Of a DNA stretch of 64,000 nucleotides, positions 11,450 through 24,500 are shown one piece after another. Under the pieces are notes generated by a model. It worked only from the letters and a program-made list of their open reading frames with translations, was not told where the DNA came from and searched no databases. The position numbers and the translations under genes were made by a program. Each line of letters begins with the position of its first letter. Position 1 is the first letter of the stretch. Source of the stretch: Mercurialis annua (lineage: Eukaryota > Streptophyta > Magnoliopsida > Malpighiales > Euphorbiaceae); NCBI RefSeq assembly GCF_937616625.2, contig NC_065574.1:6326501-6390500 (forward strand), given 5' to 3'.

Positions 11450-12568
11450 TTATTTTAATGCATTTAGGCATAAATTACATGCATGTAAAGCAATTATATA
11501 AGCTTGAACTTTCCTTTGAAAAAAAATGCAACTTTCTAGTATATAAATTTCAGAACAAACTAGTAAATAGTAAGACCTAAATATCAACATAAATGTTAAA
11601 GTTGCATCATGCATGGATGGCTATTGAATGAATCTATAAAATGCAATTTTCAACGGCTCTAAATGGTTAAAAACATGTGAAATTCACATGCAAGTAGACC
11701 ACACCAAAAAAGGAACGGGACTATCTGAAGAAAAATTATAAAATCCAACCGTGGTAGCATATCATTCATATAATAAATTAATTGTGCGTGAGCCATGTGA
11801 AATTTTAATGATTAAAAATTACTACAATTAATTTTCTAGTCGTGATCAAACGTTTTACAAAATAGAATTTAAAAAAAAAATACAACATTAAATTTGTAAT
11901 TAATTTAGGATTAGATAGAGACTATGACCGTACTATCGAAAAATTAAATATAAATAAAAATTAAATTCAGACTGAACGAATTATTCTCACTCTGCCACGG
12001 ACCACACAATATACTAGAATCTAGAATGGTACTAAATCACAATATTATGTTTATACAGTTAGAGCATAAATTAATTATTCAACTCCCCATTTTCTTTTGC
12101 TAACTAATTTCTGAAATTATATTCGAAGAAAACAGAAAATAATTTCTATTTATAACCATGCAAAAAATTGTGTAGCTGGTATTGTAATAACCGAATATAA
12201 GCAAAAAGCATAGTATGTATTTCCTAAATTCCTAAGCAGGGACAAAAAGTCCAAGAAATAGACAGTTAGGCACCTCCTCTTTATTATCAACATAAATAAT
12301 CACAACTCAATTACGTCAAGAAATCAAATAATACAATAAAATATATTTATATTTAGCTAAATTCCATAAATATAGAATCCAAGCCGCTCCTTTCAGGATT
12401 TAAACCTCAAACTCACAAGAAAATATATTAAAATTTTGACCTTAATTTGAACTTACCATCCAAAAACACTCTTACTTATAGCAAATAGAAATATATTAGA
12501 AGATAACATTTCTTCTTTCTTTCCTAGCTAGCTAGCAATTTTGTATTGTTAGTTCTCAAAATTTGAAC

Positions 12569-15500
12569 ATGAAACCCTCATGTTGTTCTTGGGTTTTCTT
12601 TGTTCTAGTAACATTATTTTTATTTCCTAACTCTTCTTCTTCGTATGTGTTGCATCCGGCCATCGTTAACTCGACGATCAAGCACACAAGCTACACTGGA
12701 ATATCGAGTTTTCGCGTGCTTAACAGAAGAGCTTTGCTTGAATGTCCATTTGCAAATCTTCATAAGATTAAAATGAGTGTTAGCTCAACAGCGAATATTA
12801 ATAATAACTACACTCTCTCTAATGAAGAATTTGTGAATGTAACCGTTACTGGAGTTTTGCATCCTTCAAAAGATCATTGGATCGCCATGATATCACCAAT
12901 TAATTCCGAGTAATAATTTTCATTTATATATTCAGTATATTTATAGTTTACTTTTATTCCGATATATAAAATATTGAATTAATATGCAGCGTCTCGAGTT
13001 GTCCATTAAACAAAGTTCAGTATGTACAGACCGGTGATACTACCAGTCTTCCTCTACTCTGTCATTATCCTGTTAAGGTATGCACTATATGATCTCTTCA
13101 AGTAGTTCTTTTATTTGGAGAAAAAAGAATAAACTATAAATATGATTACAAATTCATATATATACAATAGTTTTTAGGCCAATTGGTATAAAATTTTCTT
13201 CACCAAAAATAGGAGTTAAAATATTTTAAATTCCATTTAGAATGGAGGTTATTTTGAATCAGTGTTTTAAAAACCGAACCGGTGAAGCCACCGGTTTCCG
13301 TCGCTAATGCCCCACATTCCGTCGCTAACTGCTGTTAGCGACGGAATTGCGACGGACTACGTCCGTCGCAACATTTTTGGTCGCAAAACAAATTAGCGAC
13401 CAAAATTGTATTCCGTGGCAGATTTAGCGACGGATAACCCGTCGCTAAATTCACCAGAAACCGTCGCTAAATGGTCTCAAGCTGAGACCAAAGCTGAGAC
13501 CGAATCGCGACGGATTAGCGACGGATATATCCGTCGCTAAACTGTCCAATTTGGAGACAGACTGGGCACCTTTGGCGACGGATATATCCGTCGCCAACTC
13601 CAGAAATTTAGCGACGGATAAATCCGTCGCCAAATTAGCCAAGTTTGTCTCTGATTTGGCAAGTTGGCGACGGATATATCCGTCGCCAATATTTAAAATC
13701 CGTCGCCAATTTATGTTTTTTCGGCAGATTTATGCCATTTTTCGCAGTTGTTTTCCCTGTCGTTTCAAATCCGGTAAATACAGTAATTAAAATTCATTTA
13801 CGGATAACAATTAATAGAAAGTTGACACTGAATATATAGATAAATATCAAAATACACATAACGTCGTCTAAAAGAAAAAAAATACATAATTAGTTCTGAA
13901 TCCTAATCTAACAGGACACTACAAATCTGTAGTGTCATCACGGTCTGGTGGGGGAGCGGGAAACTGTGGCTGATACTCTGGAGGAAGATTAGGCATCATC
14001 CTTGCTATCTCCTCTCGGATAAGCTGGGCCATTGCCGCTTGGTGCTCACGCCGTTGCTCTGCCAGCTGTTGACGATTTTGCTCCGCTAACCTCTGCTCAA
14101 CCTCTCGCAGGCCCTCCTGAATGCCTGTCTGCACACGGCGCTCGATGTCCTCGTCCGCAAGATGTGTCGACCTAGAAGAGCTGCCTCGTTGCGCCCTGCT
14201 GCTACTGGGGGCCGCATACCTGCTACTCGCCGACCCTAAACCGTACACGCGGTGCTTCTTATTGACACCCTCGATGTCCAGAAACAGTTGGGTCTCATCC
14301 ACCTCAGCTGGACTCGTCGAGCTACCCTCTCCGGTCGGCGACTGAGTCGCAGCAGCCAGCCTCTCAGCAATAGCGTCCTGCAAAACAGTTAAAAAACATA
14401 TCAGTTCAGGTTAATGACAAATAAAAAAGCATAACATATGAAAAGTAATTCAAATTGTTAACGAAATTTCGGCAGCATTTCCTTTATAATATGAGCATCA
14501 CCCATTTTTCAGGGAAATCCTGCAAGAAAATTACAATATATAACCCAAACAACAAACACTTTCAATCTAATTAAGTATACAAACGTCAAGTCTACACAAC
14601 TTATATACTTAAAGATTTAATCCAAATATATTTAACAAGTACAATATATATATTCATCACTGAAGCCTAAATCTAATTAATAGATTTATGAATTTATAAG
14701 AACTTACAGTCATGTTCTGAGCCCGCTTGTCTACAGGCTTCTTCTCACCCTTCGTGGAGTGAATGCGAGTGTACAGCTCCGTCGCACTCGGTTTCCGGCC
14801 GAGCTCCTTAGCCTATTAGAAAAAATATGATTAAATAAGTTCGAAAATAAAAAAAAAACATAATTTTACTTACTGAATTTAGAAACATACCATCACGTCC
14901 ATATGCTTGAGAGCTGAGCGGGATCCCCCGGTATGACGGACCGGTCCAGTACCGGCGCCCGCCGGCTCGCTCATCCGGTTTGCCCGGGCTATCTCCGACT
15001 TCTTCTTCTCCGCCTCTGTGTCCCAGAAGGCATTCCAGGCATCCCATATGTCCTGGCCCACAGATTGATGCTTCTGCTTTTTGGACTTCATTTTATGGAC
15101 GTTGTCTTTGTAGCGGGTAGCTGCGTGGGTCATAAAGACCTGTCTGATGAGCTCGTCGCTGTAGACAGAACTATCCCACCAGAATTCTTTCTGCAACAGT
15201 AAAAACGTATGATGTGAGTTAGTTTTTCACGAAAATCAATACGTACATGTATTAACTTTAATTTAATTACCTGGAACTCCTGGAAATAGAAATCCCTCTG
15301 ATCCGCAGTCAGAAAGCGCCATGCATAGCCAGTCTCGAACCAGCACTTCCTGAAAATCTCTCTGATGGCACGAGAAACCGGCCCTGAGTCCAGCAACAAA
15401 GTCCTGTGATTTGATTAGCATAAATTAGTTTACATATAAATTAATTACATATTATGATATCATTACAAACTAAATAGTAATCAAACCTGCTAGGGTCTGG

Positions 15501-18500
15501 GTGAACCCTCGCCCTGCCCTGGTCGTCCAGAATAGCCGGGGGCTCGCCAGGCTCACGCTGCTGCCGAGGCTGAATAGGTCCTCCGGTCTCCAGCTGTTGT
15601 TGCTCCTCAGCAACGTCGGTATCGCCAACAACAGGGTCATCTCCTCGTCCGCGTCCTCGGCCTGTGCCACGGCCTGTGCCACGGCCTGAGCCACTGCCTC
15701 GACCCCTCATACCTGTACATACGTCAATTTTACATGTTCCACAACCAACCAACACATTATATAAATTAAGAAATATTTCGTGAAACATAAAACTAATAAA
15801 TATTAATTAAAATTCAACGAGTATACACTTAAAAAATGTAATACAAAAAAATTACTAAACTACTAAAGCTCTTCGCTTTCATCTTCGTCTGATGAGGATG
15901 CGATGAACTCATCTTCTGTTTCTTGTTCAGGAGGCATAAACAACGCATCTTCTTCAGCTTCTCCATTTTGATCAGCTAAATATGTCGGATTGTCGTCTGT
16001 TGCAACAATGAGAGGATTTTCTTCTATGTCATCTTGAAAAGCCGGGACAATCCCCTCGGGCATGTCAAGTTCTGATCGTGCCTTTATTCTGCAAACTGCC
16101 CACCAATTTAATTTATCCCTTCTTTTACTCGGATATGGTAGGTAATGAACTTGATCGGCCTGTTCGGCTAAGATGAAAGGTTCATACTTATTGTATCTCT
16201 TTCTGTTATTAATATCCACCATGTTGTATTTTTTGTTACTAATTGTGCCAGAATTGTGCGCTGGGTCGAACCACTCGCATTTAAATAAGACAGTCGTCTT
16301 CATTGGAAGCGCCGGATACTCCAACTCAATTATGTCTGTCAAAACTCCATAAAAGTCATTTTCGTTATCGACATATTGAGTTCCCTTCACGCAGACTCCA
16401 CTATTCATCGTAAGTTGTTCCTCCCCATACGCTTGAGTCTGAAACTTGAATCCGTTTACCCGGTACCCCTTAAATGTTTTGACTGATCTAAGAGGTCCTT
16501 TGGCGAGACTAAGAATGAAGGGATTACTACAGACAGTTGGATTTTGAACCTGTAGCGTAAAAGTGTATTGTAAATCGGAACTTTATACTGAAATAATCGA
16601 AATATAATTTTTAAAAAACTTACATATTGTTGAAACCAGTAGGCAAAGTCACTCTCAAACTTTGCTTCAATTTGCGAGGTGCTGATATCGGGGTTTCCTC
16701 TCCGCAACTCGCCTTCGAAAATCCTTAAGTTAATAAGAAATCAACAATTAGACTCTGAATCGTTATTATTATTTACATTAACATCTGTAGTAAAGCTTAC
16801 TCTCTGTAATTTTCAATTTCTGAACAATTCAACAGAACATATGTCCGGGCAGCAACAATCTCGGCATCTTCAAGATATCTCTTTCGACAAGCACCCACTG
16901 ATTGCCCGTGAGGCTTGAAAATAGATAGTCTGTCAACATTGTCGTCGACTTCAATGTCACAAACTTCATTTCTCTGCAGCCGCTCAGGTATCATTGGGTC
17001 ACCTTCTGAAAAGTAATAAGCTGCAAATTTTGCGGTTTCTTCATTCAAGTATCCGCTACTGATGCTTCCTTCTACCCTCCCTTTATTGGACACTTTTTTT
17101 TCAGTTTTCTCAAATATCTGATTCCACATGCCACAGTTAGCAAACATTACATGTTAATACACAGTATTGAGAAAATTCAGTAACATTACCTTTCAAATGG
17201 GTACATCCAGCGATACTGAACCGGCCCTGCCATCATAGCTTCGTACGGTAGATGTACGGGTAGATGTTCCATGGAGTCAAAAAAGCTGGGCGGAAAAATA
17301 CGTTCTAGCTTGCACAGTATCTTTGGGATTTCCAGCCTCATACGTTCAAGATCTTTCTCTGTTAGAGACGTGGAGGTTAACTCACGGAAAAAGATACTCA
17401 GCTCTGTTAAAGGCTCCCACACTTCCTTCGGTAATAACTCACGGAGAGCGATTGGCAGAAGTCTTTGCATAAAAATGTGGCAGTCATGACTTTTCATTCC
17501 ATGCATCTTCAAACTGATTGTATCGACACATCTGGACAAGTTAGACGCATAGCCATCTGGAAACTTTATTAACTTAATCCACTCGAGTAAAGCCTTTTTT
17601 CCGTCCCTGTCCAAAGCATACATCGCCTTAGGAAATCTCCCAGTTATCGGATCTTTTGCTAACTCAGGCCGATCACATATGTCATTCAACTCTTCCCTAG
17701 ATTTTGCATGGTCTTTCGTTTTCCCGGGAACATTTAGTACCGTGTTGAAAATGTTGTCGAATACGTTTTTCTCAATGTGCATGACATCGAGATTGTGACG
17801 AATGAGATTTGTTTTCCAATACGGCAAATCCCAAAAAATGCTTTTTTTATTCCAACCATAATCTGTCGACTTTGCAGCATTATTTTTCTCAGCCCCAATT
17901 TCATATGCCTTCATAAAACCCAGATTGTCCACCTCTGCCAGCAATTCTTCTCCGGTTTTCGGCTGTCTGAATTCTTGATTTACGGTTTTCCCTTTACGGA
18001 AATGAGTTGTGTTACGACGGTACGGGTGACCACGAGGCAAGAACTTTCTGTGGCAATCAAACCACGACTGTTTTCTACTCCCTTTAAGCGTAAAAGCAGC
18101 GGTATCTTCCATGCAGTGTGGGCAAGCCAATCTCCCAGATGTGCTCCAGCCAGACAACATGGAATACGCGGGAAAATCATTAATTGTCCACATTAGTGCC
18201 GCTTTCAATTGAAAATTCTGTCGCCTATGAACGTCGAATGTCTGGACTCCAAATTCCCACAGTTGGTTCAGCTCAGCTATTAACGGCTGCAGGAATATAT
18301 CCATTTGGTGTTTAGGATTTCGAGGCCCAGGGACAATAACAGTTAAAAACATGAACTCATCTTTCATACACATCCCTGGGGGGAGATTGTAGGGTGTCAA
18401 AATGACTGGCCATGATGAATAATTCTGCCCGAATGCCCCAAATGGTTGAAACCCATCAGTACACAGGCCTAGTCTGACGTTTCGAATTTCTCCTGCAAAC

Positions 18501-21500
18501 TCTGTATGCAATTCACTGAAATGTTTCCACGCCGGAGAGTCTGACGGGTGACACATTTTTCCATCAACCATCTCGTGTTCTGCATGCCACGTCATATGCT
18601 TGGCGGTGGCTATAGAAGCGTACAACCTCTGCAGTCTCGGAGTTATAGGAAAATAAAACATTTTCCTGTAAGGGACGTTAACTCGTCGTCTCACAGAATT
18701 TCCTTTAGGGGGCGGTTTCCAACGTTCGTGATCGCAAATTTTGCATCGTGTTAACTCCGCGTCTGGCCCCCAATAAATCATGCAGTTGCGAAAACAGCAA
18801 TCGATAACTTCAACCGGCAATCCAAGACCTCTAACTATCTTTTTGATTTCAGCAAAGTTCTTTGGCATCTTGTTGTTCTCTGGGAGCAGCTCTTGTATAA
18901 ATTCGGTCACATCATCTACTAAAGCTACTGACCCACTATGTCGACATTTGATGTCTAACATTTTAGCAGCTGCAGACAAGGGAGAGTGTTTGCTATTACC
19001 GGGGCATACAGGTTCTTCGGCCGCCCGCATCATATCATAAAAATGTTTCGCTTCATTATTCGGTTCCTCCTCCGTGAACACTACTTCTGGACCGGCAGCA
19101 TCGATAACCATTCTCTGAACGGAGCTGAACTCGTCACCCCCCTCATATTCCATGTCAACGTCATACTCCGGTAGCTCTGCAACGGGACGGGGATTTAAAA
19201 CATTTCCCTCACCATGAAAAACCCAGACTTGATAATCTTTGACAAACCCTTTCTGCAAAATGTGAAGCTTGACTGTTTCGACATCCCGATAACTCGTATT
19301 TTTACATCCTGTCCTAGGACAAGGACATTTAATCTCAGCCCCACTCATACACGCAGGATGACGTAAGGCGAAATTCACAAACTCTTGTACGCGCTCGTCA
19401 AAACCTGGGTACAACAACCCGCCCTGGAGCCGCCTATACATCCAACTTCGGTCTGATTCCATTTCTGTAGCACGGATAATTAGGAGGGGTTTTCGCTCGA
19501 AAATAGCAAAGTCAATGTAATTGACTGCTTTAAAGGTATGGACCTATCCCATTCGCAAAACTGGCGCCCCTTAACTCGGCCACGATATATGCCTAGCAAC
19601 GGCGAAAATATTCGGCAGCCTTCCGGCGTCGTTCTCCTTCAGTGCGATATTTAGCATATGTGGTGTAACGCTAATTATATATTCCGCGAGGAATAAGCGT
19701 TACATAACATATACTATACATCCACCCGGAGAACAAACGCTGGAAAACAACCGAATATTTTTCTACCGCTACTAGACATATATATTTTTCGTGATCGAGT
19801 TACGGGAGGACCAGTTTTGCGAACTGTACAAACTGTACAATCCCGTGTCGTTCAATCGCTTGAACACACGGGACGGGAACTCTACGGCTAGGTTTACGAT
19901 TTTATTCGGTGGGAATAAAATCGAGGTCATTTTAGGTTTAAACAGCTTATAAATTAACTAATTAATTATAAATGAAAATAAAAATAAAAATAATAACGGT
20001 ACTTACTTGTTGTAGAGCAGAACCGCAACAGATATAAAAGAACAATAAAGAATGTCGAGCCGCTGCAACACACTAACGGATATCACACCTATCACGCAAT
20101 AAATATATTAAATTTCTAGAAAAAATTGGGCAGCACTTCCCCTAAAAATGAGCATCACCCATTTTTCAGGGAAGTCCTGCAAGCAAATTACAATCCACAA
20201 ACCGCAATCTACATCAAACAACTAATTGTCCTAAATAACAATTAATTAAATTACCGAAAATTAAAAATAATTATGTGACCTAATTAAACAATTATTTAAC
20301 CTAATTAAACAAAAGAAATCAAATTAAACATTTGAATAACAAGTTAATCTAAACCAATATAAAAAAGCTTTGCTAAATATTATTATTAACTAGAAAAATT
20401 ATATTTAAACTTAAACACATTAAATTAATTACAATAATTAATTCACCTAAATTACATTTGCAAAGTTATGGGTTTAATTAACCTAACAAATTCTAATTAA
20501 CAATTTTAATCTAATTTAACCTAACAAATTATAAAATCCTATCTAACCTAACAAATAACCCTAAACCTAATATAACATAATTAATAATTAACATTTAATT
20601 AAATAACTAATTAATAAAAAAAAATTAAACTTACAATATATAGCAGCAGCGGCGGCAGCGTGGGCAACGGCGGCAGCGGGGGAAGCAGCGGCGGCAGCGG
20701 GGGAAGCAGCGGCGGCAGCGGTGGCAGTGGTGGCAGCGGTGGCTGCGGAAAGGAGCTTTTTTAATTAATTTAATTAATTAAAAACAAATAAAAACCAAGG
20801 AATAATAAAAAAACAGCTTACCTTAGGCAGTGGCGGTGGCGGCAGCGCGGTGGTGCCGGCAGTACTGGAGGAAGGAGAGGCGGTGGTTGACGGGGAGGAG
20901 AAATGGAAGGAGAGGAAGAGAAGCGGACGGCGGGAGCAACGAACGGACGGCGGCAGCAACGAACGGACGGCGGGAGCAACGAACGGACGGCGGCAGCAAT
21001 GGGAGAAAACGGACGGCGGCAGTAATGGGAGAAAAAGTGGTTAGCAGAAATGGGGAAGAGGAAGAGAAGTGTTTTAATTAGGTCGAAGATTAGCGACGGA
21101 CATAATCCGTCGCTAATCTCTGACCCAATTGAAACGCGCCGTTTCAATTACAGAGTTAGCGACGGATATACATATCCGTCGCTAACTCTGTAATTGAAAC
21201 GGCGCGTTTCAATTGGGGGGCAAAATTGGCGACGGATGTAAACATCCGTCGCCAAATTTGCCCCCCAATATAGGCGCCAAACGTTCCCGCCATGCTCCCG
21301 CCACTTTAGCGACGGATTGGCGACGCACGTGGCCGTCGCTAACGTGGCGGGAGCATTCCCGCCAGTCTTTTTGCCATATTTGCGACGGATTCAACGTCTG
21401 TCGCTGAATCCGTCGCTAATACACCTAATTAGCGACGGAAATTGAATCCGTCGCTAATTTCCGTCGCTAATTAGCTGTTTTTTAGTAGTTCTGTTTGGCC

Positions 21501-24500
21501 GGTTTTTTACCGGTCCAATCCGGTTTAATACCCGGTTTTTTACCGGTTCATACCGGTCCAATCCGGTCCAACTAAAAGATCCGGTTTTTAAAACACTGTT
21601 TTGAATATCCCAATTAGAGAGGAATTTTGTACTATGAAACCGTGATTTCCTTTTACATGTATATGTGTGTGTGTGTATTTATATATACTTTAAAATAAAC
21701 ACTCCTAATTTTGACGAAGCCCTTTTTTTTTTGAGAAAATTTTGAATGAAAATTTGGAAAATCAATTAAGTTGACTGAAACTTATAATATATAGATGGAA
21801 AAATGAGTTTATATCTCCAAATTGAAATTATATCTTATGAATATAAAATAATGACAGCACAGTATGGTCCTGCAATTGTATTTTTAGAGTCATTTTTATA
21901 TCCAATTAACAAATAAAAGGATTAGGAGTTCATTTTAATCATGTATTTTGTAATTTTAATAATTCTATCAATAAAGATTAGCCTTTGAAAAAAAAAAAAC
22001 AAATTTCTTATTATTTCAAATTGAAAACGAAAAGAAAAAAAAGAAAATAAAAAGGAATTTAAATGTTAGGGGCAAGCTGATTCCTAGAGGTAGAGTAGAG
22101 TAGAGACCAAGACATTACTACAAATGTCCAATTTTGCCTTCTACGTTCCGTCCCCTGAACTATAATTACAACAATAAAAACGCTCTAATTTTACAAACTT
22201 TTAGATCCAACCGCTTATAACTTCTCAAAATTAAAGAACCATTCTAACTATAATTATAATACCATTAAACTTTATAAAGTTCTCTACAAAATTATTTTAA
22301 TTTGCATGTTCTTTTCAATTTTATAAATTCGTTTATGGGTCATTATCGATCCTTGAACTTGTTGGACGGATTCATATAAATCGGGCTTGCTTTAATTTGA
22401 CAATAACTCTTCAAAATAAGGTTAATTAAATCTACTCATATATTTTCTAACCGCGTAAAAAGCAACTGTAAGAGTGTTAAACATAAATACATTGAAATTG
22501 ATATAAAAATAATGATATATAAAAAATATTAAAATAACTTTACAATTGTTTTTCATACATACTTCAAGCATAAGGACGGACGCCCCCGCTACCCCACCCC
22601 TACTTCCGCCATTGGGTATGTGTGTCGATGTCGGAGAAATATCCGACATAGACACTCCATTTTTAAAGCGTCGATACATTTTGCTTTTCGATAAACTATT
22701 AATCAAGAATATCAAATAAGAGAGTTTATATTCATGGACAGGCCAAGTATATGAGCGATGATCCGGAGTATCTAAAGTGTAAACCAAAATGCAACATGAA
22801 GGGCATCAACTGTTTCGTTGACAGTGCTTGCAGTGGTACACTCGACTTTCATTTGATCAATATTAGAAGTGACATTGAGTTTGTCCTTTTTGCCGGCGGC
22901 TTCGATACGCCTTGCATTTTGGCTAGGTCTGCTCCACTCAAGTTTTCTAATCCGAATTCACCATTACATGCCCATATTTCGAGCACGGACTCAACCGGAA
23001 CATCTGTAAGTCCGAAAATTCAATTTTATAATCATAATAAAATGCATATCACTTTATAGTTTTGCCACTTTATTAAAAATTTATGATTCCGCCGCTGTAT
23101 ATAATTTATATGGTGCAGATGAGAGTAACATGGACTAGTGGTAGTGCACAACCACAACAAGTGAAGTATGATGGAAAAATAGCTGCATCACAAGTTACAA
23201 CATTTACACAAAAGGATATGTGTAGTGAGTCTCTCATTTCATTTCCGAACTCTCTCTTTATCCTATATAGTACGAAATCGAGAAATTTTTTAAAATATAA
23301 AATGGTGAAATCATAATTTTCACACAAATAACTTATAAATATAGATTTTTGGAATATTTAAAAGTCCGAAAACATATACGAATTGCCGGAATGTAAAACA
23401 TGGCAGTTTTTCATGCAACGTAAGTCTCGGCAGCTGCAACTTACAGCTCATGGTTACGTCATTATTTACTTACAAAAATTTATATCCGCTAAAAAAATCA
23501 AACACTATAAGGCAGCATTATGCTAATTGCTAAGGTCATGGGGTTCAGTTCCTCCCACAAACACTGATTATTTGTAAAAATGATAGGTACGGTTATCCCA
23601 AGTCCTGCCAGCGATTTTGGGTGGCATGACCCTGGCTTTATACATTCTGCTATCATGACTGGACTCACCCCTTCAACCACCTTCTCCTACAGATATGGAA
23701 GGTACCACATTTTGCCATATCAACCATGCAATTTTCAGTTAATACTACTTAAATATATTAATACATTATTTTTGATTTATCAGCTATATAGTCCAGTTCG
23801 AACTCGGGATTTCATAATACTGAATATCATTTCAGTTTCAATTGAATTACGTTCAATTACTTATATATGATGAGTTTATGATTTTGTTGTTTCAGTGATT
23901 TAGTTGGTTGGAGTGTTGAAACCAAGTTTAAGACACCACCTGCCGGAGGAGCAAATGAAGTAAAGTTTCTTGCATTCGGTGATATGGGAAAGGCTCCCCG
24001 TGATGCTTCTGCTGAACACTACATTCAGGTATCATGTTATCCACATGCAATCACATAATTAGGTGTCTGGAAAAACCGAACTAGACCGACAAATTCAGTT
24101 TGATTCGGTTTGACATTACAAAAGGATTTGGTTCTTCAATCCGATTTTGAACATGAAAAAATTTAGTGACATATTAGTGTAAACCAAACTAAAAAAACAA
24201 AACCAACTACCATATCACGGGTTGGCTCAGTTGGTTTCAGGAGTGGACAAAGTTTAATTCCCACATCTCGTTGGACTTATTGGAAACACTTGTACGAGTT
24301 GTTCAAGGTGTATTAAGTGGGAGGCTCGATTTGGTTTTGTTTAAATATTTTGATCTAGTTCTAAGCGAATGCTTATTAGAGGTTAATTCCACAATATATA
24401 AATGTATGCAGCCAGGATCCATATCAGTGATTGAAGCTGTGGCTGAAGAACTAAAATATGGAAATGTAGACTCCATCTTCCACATTGGAGATATAAGCTA

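Larger units (their letters stand above)
9569..12035. other. Intergenic DNA upstream of the duplicated block
   Basis: No host gene is supported. It holds the second half of the degenerate repeat, the putative organelle fragment and the fold-back MITE described separately. An open frame at 9924-10199 is lysine/asparagine-rich low complexity and is not considered a gene. Confidence 0.5.
13295..21490 (-). mobile_element. CACTA (En/Spm) DNA transposon, about 8.2 kb
   Basis: It carries the two typical CACTA genes, TNP2 transposase and a TNPA/Ptta-like accessory gene, both on the minus strand. Both edges have arrays of a TAGCGACGG subterminal motif. At the right edge the reverse complement reads ACTACTAAAAAACAG, which fits a CACTA terminus (CACTACTAAAA) with its first base changed. 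No matching CACTA terminus is visible at the left edge near 13295, so that end is probably deleted or degraded. With a broken TNP2 and a missing end the copy is unlikely to move by itself. Confidence 0.85.
13260..21598. mobile_element. hAT-type MITE split by a CACTA element, in PAP-A intron 2
   Basis: The outer ends are CAGTGTTTTAAAAACCG at 13260-13276 and its exact reverse complement ending at 21598. The ends fit the hAT terminal pattern (YARNG). A perfect 8-bp target duplication TTTTGAAT flanks the element (13252-13259 and 21599-21606). The outer element's own sequence is the ACCGG-rich DNA at about 13260-13294 and 21491-21598, a composition common in plant hAT MITEs. Everything between is the CACTA transposon. 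An alternative reading is that all of it is one unusual element, but TNP2 genes belong to CACTA elements, which make 3-bp duplications. Confidence 0.85.

Noticed and set aside
13295..13720. Regularly repeated palindromic units that resemble a CRISPR or satellite array
   Set aside because: Spacing is irregular, the genome is a plant nuclear one, and the motif appears at both ends of a CACTA element, where such subterminal repeats are expected.
13451..13839. Open frames with repeated LATDISVAK-like text
   Set aside because: They are translations of the inverted TAGCGACGG repeats in the CACTA end and not genes.
20642..20765. Plus-strand Gly-Gly-Ser repeat reading
   Set aside because: No in-frame start codon; the block is a microsatellite, more likely part of a minus-strand leader.
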